DNA of 64,000 nt from CADEDV01 sp964412375 (GTDB lineage: Bacteria > Bacteroidota > Bacteroidia > Chitinophagales > Chitinophagaceae). This document shows, one piece after another, positions 59,368-64,000 of this stretch (the stretch's first letter is position 1; the number at the start of each line of letters is the position of its first letter). Below the pieces are notes generated by a model. It did no database searches. It saw nothing but the letters and a program-made list of their open reading frames with translations, and was not told the DNA's origin. The position numbers and the translations under genes are program-made. The stretch lies in contig CAYPOD010000003.1 of assembly GCA_964412375.1 (NCBI GenBank), positions 62,001-126,000 on the forward strand, written 5' to 3'.

Positions 59368-60045
59368 TTATTTCATCGCAGCCACTTTGCTGCTTTTGTC
59401 AGCTTCTTTAATATTTTGCAGCACTTTTTTCTTCAGCATATCACTCACAATCATCTTACCATATTCATGCCCCAGGCTTTCCGATGAAACAGGATCAAAG
59501 GATTTGCTCTGTGCAGAATAGACCAGGTTACCGGTTGCCATTTCATAAAGATTGCTTTCCCAGAAGAATTTAGTGTCTTCCACATAATAGCCAGGTGTGT
59601 ATACCCTGCCATACATGGTGCGGTAATAACCATAGAAGCGGTCGTGATAAATGGAGTAAGGGGTATATGTAATCCTGCCCGGCACATAAAATCTTTCTTT
59701 TGTTTTATCCAGCAATACAATAGTAAGAACGGCATCAACACCTGTTGCTTTTAATTTTTTCAAAGCCTGTTCTTCCGTCATATTCTCAAAAGTTTTTGGG
59801 TTATATTCTTCGCAGGAACAAACTGCATCATAGCCCAGTTCCCTGAGATCGCCGGCAATATGCTGTTCCATTTTTTCCCGTATAGTACGGTCCGCCTCAT
59901 TGGCCAATGCCAGCACTACAATTTTCTTATACGAGGCCGGCTCTATATTCTCTGCTTTCCATGAACTGGTAATGTAGGACGTGGTGCTACAACCACCAAA
60001 GATCATCGCCAGGATGGTAAGAATAGCTGCTGTATTTCTTTTCAT
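59368..60045 (-). CDS. Lipoprotein of unknown function
   Basis: A 225-residue protein with a signal peptide and lipobox Cys19 (IFGGCS). A Rossmann-like part follows ('YKKIVVLALANEADRTIREKMEQ' in pieces, 'DLRELGYDAVCS', 'TGVDAVLTIVLLDKTKE'), then a tyrosine-rich stretch near residues 127-155 (PYSIYHDRFYGYYRTMYGRVY), then a helical end. The fold hints at periplasmic CsgG/TolB-N-like proteins but I cannot name the family. It lies between the DUF4342 and Hsp20 genes. Confidence 0.7.
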   Translation of the reverse strand: MKRNTAAILTILAMIFGGCSTTSYITSSWKAENIEPASYKKIVVLALANEADRTIREKMEQHIAGDLRELGYDAVCSCEEYNPKTFENMTEEQALKKLKATGVDAVLTIVLLDKTKERFYVPGRITYTPYSIYHDRFYGYYRTMYGRVYTPGYYVEDTKFFWESNLYEMATGNLVYSAQSKSFDPVSSESLGHEYGKMIVSDMLKKKVLQNIKEADKSSKVAAMK

Positions 60046-60069
60046 GACAATTAATTTTTTTAGTTAAAA

Positions 60070-60091
60070 AGGCTCTGCATATGCAGAGCCT
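60070..60091 (-). terminator. Predicted rho-independent terminator after the hsp20-type gene
   Basis: A 22-bp perfect palindrome (AGGCTCTGCAT and its complement) lies 22 bp after the hsp20 stop and is followed on the - strand by TTTTTAACTA. It should end hsp20 transcription before the lipoprotein gene. Confidence 0.8.
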
Positions 60092-60112
60092 CAAGCCATC
60101 ATATAGCTGGCT

Positions 60113-60559
60113 TTACTTTACAGCGATCTTGCGACCAGCTGTATTTTTTTTGGTTACTTCCACTTTAGGAAGAACCAGTTTCAGCTCGCCGTTTTCATAC
60201 TTTGCATCAATCTTTTCTTTGTTCACGTCTTCCGGGAGTGTAAAACTGCGGCTGAAGGAAGAATAGTTGTATTCCTTTCGTGTGTATTTGGTTTCTTTTT
60301 CTTCTTTGCTTTCCTCTTTTTCGCTGCTGATGGTGAGCATATTGCCATCCATTTCAATAGCGAAATCTTCTTTACGCATACCGGGAGCGGCCAGGCACAC
60401 AACATAGTTTTCTTTGTTGTCCGTTACATTCACAGCCGGAATTTTCATCACTTTGCCCCACAATCCTGCGTTATCAAACCATTCATTCCAGGGTTTAAAG
60501 AAATCTTCAAATACTGAAGGAACACTTTCACTACTTTTTACTAATGATTTTGTTGCCAT
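60113..60559 (-). CDS. Hsp20/alpha-crystallin family small heat shock protein
   Basis: A 148-residue protein from ATG 60557-60559 (MATKSLVKSS); a further ATG two codons upstream is possible. The alpha-crystallin domain covers about residues 42-148: 'PAVNVTDNKENYVVCLAAPGMRKEDFAIEMDGN' (in pieces), 'SSFSRSFTLPEDVN', 'AKYENGELKLVLPK', with the conserved 'GxLxLxLPK'-type motif. The usual C-terminal I-x-I/V anchor appears as 'RKIAVK'. It is an ATP-independent chaperone that binds unfolding proteins. It has its own terminator. Confidence 0.92.
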   Translation of the reverse strand: MATKSLVKSSESVPSVFEDFFKPWNEWFDNAGLWGKVMKIPAVNVTDNKENYVVCLAAPGMRKEDFAIEMDGNMLTISSEKEESKEEKETKYTRKEYNYSSFSRSFTLPEDVNKEKIDAKYENGELKLVLPKVEVTKKNTAGRKIAVK

Positions 60560-60676
60560 ATACACTTGGATTTAAAGAGTGATTGTAATTGATTTACACA
60601 ATGAAGGTATCACCGGGGTATAGGGTATTCCTAAGACCGTCATCAGCCGGGCGGGTGAGTTTTGTCAGTTGCAGGG

Positions 60677-63238
60677 TTAGCGCCGCCTGAAGCGTATCCA
60701 TTTTTCAAGCTCCACTGCATGAAAAACAACAGCGGCCCCGCCGATACAGATCAGTAATTCAGAAATTGTAAGCGGTTGTGTTTTAAATATTTCATTAGCT
60801 GCCGGCAGGTAAATGACAGCCAGTTGCAAGAGGAAAGTGAAAATGATGGCGATTGTGAGCAGCTTGTTGCTGTAAAGACCTTTTTGGTATATAAACTGGT
60901 AATCACTGCGTATAGCAAACACATGCCCCAACTGGGAAAGGGATAAGACGGTGAAAACCATGGTTTGCCAGCGGGGATTGTTTTCATGATAAGCCCATGC
61001 CTGCAGGCTTAGTGTGACAAAGGCCATGAGCAGTCCCACCCAAACAATATGGTAGCCTGTGCCGCCGGAAAACAGGCTTTCATTGGTTTTGCGGGGAGGC
61101 CGTTGCATGATATTCTTTTCAGCTTTTTCTGTAGTGAGGGCCAGTCCGGGGAGACCATCAGTCACAAGGTTGATCCAAAGGATATGGATAGGCAACAGTG
61201 GAATGGGTAAGCCAATCAACGGTGCCAGGATAATAGACCATATCTCGGCCCCGTTGCAGGTCATGATGTATTTGACAAACTTGCGGATATTGTCATAAAT
61301 GCGACGGCCTTCTTTTACAGCCTTTACTATGGTGGCAAAATTATCATCTAACAAGATCATGTGTGAAGCTTCCTTGCTCACATCTGTGCCCGTGATGCCC
61401 ATAGCCACACCAATATTGGCAGCTTTGAGAGAAGGAGCATCATTCACACCATCACCTGTCATCGAAACAAAATGACCTTTGCGTTGCAGCGATCTTACAA
61501 TATCTAATTTTTGTTGTGGTGACACTCTTGCATAAACCCTTATCTTTTCTACCTTTTCATCCAGCTCTTCGTTTGATAATGTGCTGAGTTCTTTCCCGGT
61601 GATGACAAGATCTTTTTCGGTCAGAATGCCGATCTCTCTTGCAATAGCGGCTGCGGTTTGCGGGTGGTCGCCGGTGATCATCACCGGGTTGATACCGGCA
61701 GTTTTACAATCTTTGATGGACTCTTTCACTTCTTCCCTTGGCGGGTCAATCATCCCAACAAGGCCCAGAAATTTCATTTCTTTTTCAATCTCACTGTAAT
61801 CAAATGGCTGTGGAATTTCATCCAGGATGCGGAAAGCAAATGCCAGAACACGGATACCGTTGGCAGCCATGGCGGCAGTTTCGGCAGCGATTTCATTGTT
61901 ATTACCTGTTGAATCGAGGATTTGAGTTACAGATTCCGCCGCACCTTTCGTGATCGCAATAAACTTATCGTCATAGCGATGAACAGTGGTCATGGATTTC
62001 CTGTCTGAATCGAATGGCAACTCTGCCACCCGAGGCATTACATTAACAATCGCATCAAGTTTTCCAATTCCATATTTCTCTTCAATATATTCTACAAGGG
62101 CAATTTCTGTCGGGTCACCAATAAATCCTGCTGTTGTTTTTTTGACATCATGATTCAATCCAATGGCGCATTGAAGAAGTGATAAGTCCGGCAACAAAGA
62201 GAGTGAAGGGCTTTTGTCAGACACGATTGTCACCTTCATTTTATTTTGCGTCAGAGTTCCTGTTTTGTCGGAACAAATAAAACTGACAGAACCGAGTGTT
62301 TCTACCGCAGGCAGTTTCCGGATCAGCGCATTTTTTTTCACCAACCGGTTGGCCCCTCTTGACAAGGCAATAGTGATCAATGCAGGCAATGCTTCAGGAA
62401 TAGCCGCTACGGCTAAAGAAATAGCCAGCAGCAGCATTTTCATCGGTTCTTCTCCCCGAAACAAACCAGCAATGAAAAGAGCAGCACAAATGAGCAAGAT
62501 GAGATAAGAAAGTTTTTTTCCAAAATCATTCATCCGTTGTTGCAACGGTGTCTGGACTTCCTTTTCCTGCAGCATCCCGGCGATTTTCCCAATCTCTGTA
62601 TGCATCCCGGTGGCAATAACAAGACCAGTGCCCCGGCCCGCAGTAATAAGGGTTCCTTTATAAGCCATATTTAGCCTGTCGCCGGTTGGCAGATCAGCAT
62701 CACTGAGTTTTTCAATTGATTTGTCAACAGGGACCGATTCGCCGGTCAGCGAGGCTTCTTCAATCCTCAAAGAATGCGCTTCCATCAACCGCAGATCGGC
62801 AGGCACCAGGTCGCCGGCTTCCAGCAATACCACATCACCCGGCACCAGTTCACCGGCGGCAATATTTTCCGCTTTACCATCCCTGACCACTGTTGTGTGC
62901 GGAGCTGCCAATTTTTTTAAAGCATCCATTGCTTTTTCTGCACGATATTCCTGCACAAAACCCATGATGGCATTGAGCAACACGATTACGAGGATGATGA
63001 TGGTGTCAGTAGCATCACCAACGATACCGGAAATAACTGCTGCTACGATGAGCACCAGGATCATGAAATCATAGAACTGGTGGAGGAAAAGCAACCAGGC
63101 AGGTCTCTTCTTTTTTTCCTGTAGTTCATTTCTGCCATAGCGGGTCTGCCGGTCCGGCACTTCTTCTGTGCGCAGTCCCTTTCGTCCCGACCCGGTCAGT
63201 TGTAAAGCTTTTTCTATGTCAAGGGTATGCCAGTTCAT
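60677..63238 (-). CDS. P-type cation-transporting ATPase, probably Ca2+ (P2A type)
   Basis: An 853-residue pump. TGES (165-168), the ion-binding motif PEALP (281-285), phosphorylation site Asp324 in DKTGTLT, 'KGAAESV' in the nucleotide domain, 'MTGDGVNDAPSLKAANIGVAMG' in the hinge, and about ten membrane helices. PEALP together with the late 'CNGAEIWSIIL' and 'LWINLVTDGLPGLAL' segments is seen in SERCA/PMR1-like Ca2+ pumps. The N-terminus 'WHTLDIEKALQLTGSGRKGL' is the cation ATPase N domain. It starts 4 bp after the exchanger gene on the - strand, so the two are very likely co-expressed and may both lower cytoplasmic Ca2+. Confidence 0.92.
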   Translation of the reverse strand: MNWHTLDIEKALQLTGSGRKGLRTEEVPDRQTRYGRNELQEKKKRPAWLLFLHQFYDFMILVLIVAAVISGIVGDATDTIIILVIVLLNAIMGFVQEYRAEKAMDALKKLAAPHTTVVRDGKAENIAAGELVPGDVVLLEAGDLVPADLRLMEAHSLRIEEASLTGESVPVDKSIEKLSDADLPTGDRLNMAYKGTLITAGRGTGLVIATGMHTEIGKIAGMLQEKEVQTPLQQRMNDFGKKLSYLILLICAALFIAGLFRGEEPMKMLLLAISLAVAAIPEALPALITIALSRGANRLVKKNALIRKLPAVETLGSVSFICSDKTGTLTQNKMKVTIVSDKSPSLSLLPDLSLLQCAIGLNHDVKKTTAGFIGDPTEIALVEYIEEKYGIGKLDAIVNVMPRVAELPFDSDRKSMTTVHRYDDKFIAITKGAAESVTQILDSTGNNNEIAAETAAMAANGIRVLAFAFRILDEIPQPFDYSEIEKEMKFLGLVGMIDPPREEVKESIKDCKTAGINPVMITGDHPQTAAAIAREIGILTEKDLVITGKELSTLSNEELDEKVEKIRVYARVSPQQKLDIVRSLQRKGHFVSMTGDGVNDAPSLKAANIGVAMGITGTDVSKEASHMILLDDNFATIVKAVKEGRRIYDNIRKFVKYIMTCNGAEIWSIILAPLIGLPIPLLPIHILWINLVTDGLPGLALTTEKAEKNIMQRPPRKTNESLFSGGTGYHIVWVGLLMAFVTLSLQAWAYHENNPRWQTMVFTVLSLSQLGHVFAIRSDYQFIYQKGLYSNKLLTIAIIFTFLLQLAVIYLPAANEIFKTQPLTISELLICIGGAAVVFHAVELEKWIRFRRR

Positions 63239-63242
63239 TTTT

Positions 63243-64000
63243 TCAGGATGAATAGTGATACAGCAACAGGATATTGATGATATAAATAATGAAAATCAGT
63301 GCAGCATCCCATGCGAGAAAGTAACGTTTGCCCTTTGAACGGAAAATGAGCCCGATAATAACAACAGCCGACATGATGATGGTAGCAAAAACAGAAAGAG
63401 TGTTCACTTCTGCAGCATCTTTCATGATATGCCCTTTTGTATAGAACAGGTCATCCAGCGCCAGGATGAGAATATTGAAGATATTACTGCCCAGCAGACC
63501 TCCGACAGCCATATCAATGGAGCCCATTCTCACTGCAGCGATAGAAACTGCTATCTCCGGCAAAGAGGTGGATGCAGCAAGAAAAAATGTGCCTACAAAA
63601 GACTTATTCAGCCCTGCGGCATCAGCAATGTGATCTGCAAAATAAGGTAGTGCCAGCGCTGCCACTACTATAATTCCTGCATAAAGAAAATAACGGCTGA
63701 TGATCTTCCGGGATGATTGTTTCAGGTCAGCTTTGTGCGACTCATTTTCGGGAATGGCAACACTATGGCGTTGCTCATTCTTATAAATGAGTTTCATGGA
63801 AACAAGGTAAGTAACGATGAAAGAAAGACTGGTGAGTCCTATCCAGGAAGTGATTACCACATCTTCAGGCAGGAATAATGAAAAACCCGCCATGGTGATC
63901 AAGATGATGCCCAGGGCAGCGCTCAGCACATGATTTTGAGATGCAATACTGAATAGAGGCTTGTGTTTGGGAACAAATGCATCCATCATGGCCAGTATGC
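63243..64000 (-). CDS. Na+/Ca2+ exchanger family protein (CaCA), 5' end outside window
   Basis: At least 252 residues are present and the frame continues past the window edge, so the apparent ATG at 63989 is probably internal. About seven hydrophobic segments remain. The second alpha-repeat is clear: 'FVGTFFLAASTSLPEIAVSIAAVRMG' (with the SLPE ion site) and 'MAVGGLLGSNIFNILIL'. The first alpha-repeat should lie outside. A cytoplasmic loop near residues 75-100 (apparent numbering) is rich in charged residues. Such proteins exchange Na+ or H+ for Ca2+. It forms a pair with the Ca2+-ATPase gene 4 bp downstream. Confidence 0.88.
   Translation of the reverse strand, partial: ILAMMDAFVPKHKPLFSIASQNHVLSAALGIILITMAGFSLFLPEDVVITSWIGLTSLSFIVTYLVSMKLIYKNEQRHSVAIPENESHKADLKQSSRKIISRYFLYAGIIVVAALALPYFADHIADAAGLNKSFVGTFFLAASTSLPEIAVSIAAVRMGSIDMAVGGLLGSNIFNILILALDDLFYTKGHIMKDAAEVNTLSVFATIIMSAVVIIGLIFRSKGKRYFLAWDAALIFIIYIINILLLYHYSS

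Noticed and set aside
1..64000. CRISPR arrays, tRNA or rRNA genes, insertion sequences, phage or integrase genes
   Set aside because: No regularly spaced repeats, cloverleaf-like blocks, transposase motifs or terminal repeats were noticed on either strand by reading; a dedicated search was not possible.

Overview
The window looks like chromosomal DNA of a Bacteroidota bacterium, most likely a Chitinophagaceae-type member. This rests on several things seen in the sequence: a UpxY-type antiterminator in front of an exopolysaccharide locus, promoter-like sequences of the Bacteroidota form (TTG-N19-TAnnTTTG), A-rich start regions with little Shine-Dalgarno pairing, four MacB/FtsX permeases of about 800 residues in tandem, and a crtI-crtB-idi-crtZ-crtY carotenoid order. 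No tRNA, rRNA, CRISPR array, insertion sequence or phage gene was seen. The species call is inference.

Layout. (1) 1-3.9 kb: end of a PA0069-type radical SAM gene, a META-domain protein, an unrecognised secreted protein and a multi-pass DUF5009/HGSNAT-like acyltransferase. (2) 3.9-35.2 kb: a large exopolysaccharide or capsule locus, all on the + strand. It starts with a left-handed beta-helix acetyltransferase, UpxY, a Wza-like export lipoprotein and a Wzc-like kinase with a tyrosine-rich tail. It continues with nucleotide-sugar genes (WbpP-like epimerase, RfbB, RfbA, VioA-like aminotransferase, NeuD-like acetyltransferase, predicted to make dTDP-4-acetamido-4,6-dideoxyglucose), two Wzx-type flippases, five glycosyltransferases, a methyltransferase, two asparagine-synthase-type amidotransferases around a polymerase-like membrane protein, a deacetylase and two formyltransferases. 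It ends with a second amino-sugar module (NeuD-like, formyltransferase, LegB/PglF-like dehydratase, LegC/PglE-like aminotransferase), a PglC-like phosphoglycosyl transferase and a CpsB-type tyrosine phosphatase that probably opposes Wzc. A promoter and a terminator near 29.7-30.5 kb suggest the locus has more than one transcription unit. (3) 35.2-41.4 kb: a carotenoid cluster. A MerR protein with a B12-binding domain (CarH-like) is followed by an ECF sigma factor, crtI, crtB, idi, crtZ and crtY, predicted to give zeaxanthin under light control. Two inverted repeats with four GTTTAA/TTAAAC half-sites lie just before the sigma gene.

(4) 41.4-59.1 kb: a small membrane protein, a histidine kinase and an NtrC-type sigma-54 activator (all - strand), divergent from an efflux operon. 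That operon encodes an HlyD-type adaptor, a small secreted protein, an ABC ATPase broken by a one-base frameshift, four tandem FtsX permeases, an intact ABC ATPase and a TolC-type outer membrane channel. (5) 59.1-64 kb, - strand: DUF4342 protein, lipoprotein, Hsp20, P-type Ca2+-ATPase and a partial Na+/Ca2+ exchanger, suggesting ion homeostasis and stress functions.

Points most worth checking: the broken ATPase (A-run at 46890-46895), crtY with no standard start codon, the Asn at the expected nucleophile position of the PglC-like enzyme, the candidate light-responsive operator, and the small secreted protein inside the efflux operon.
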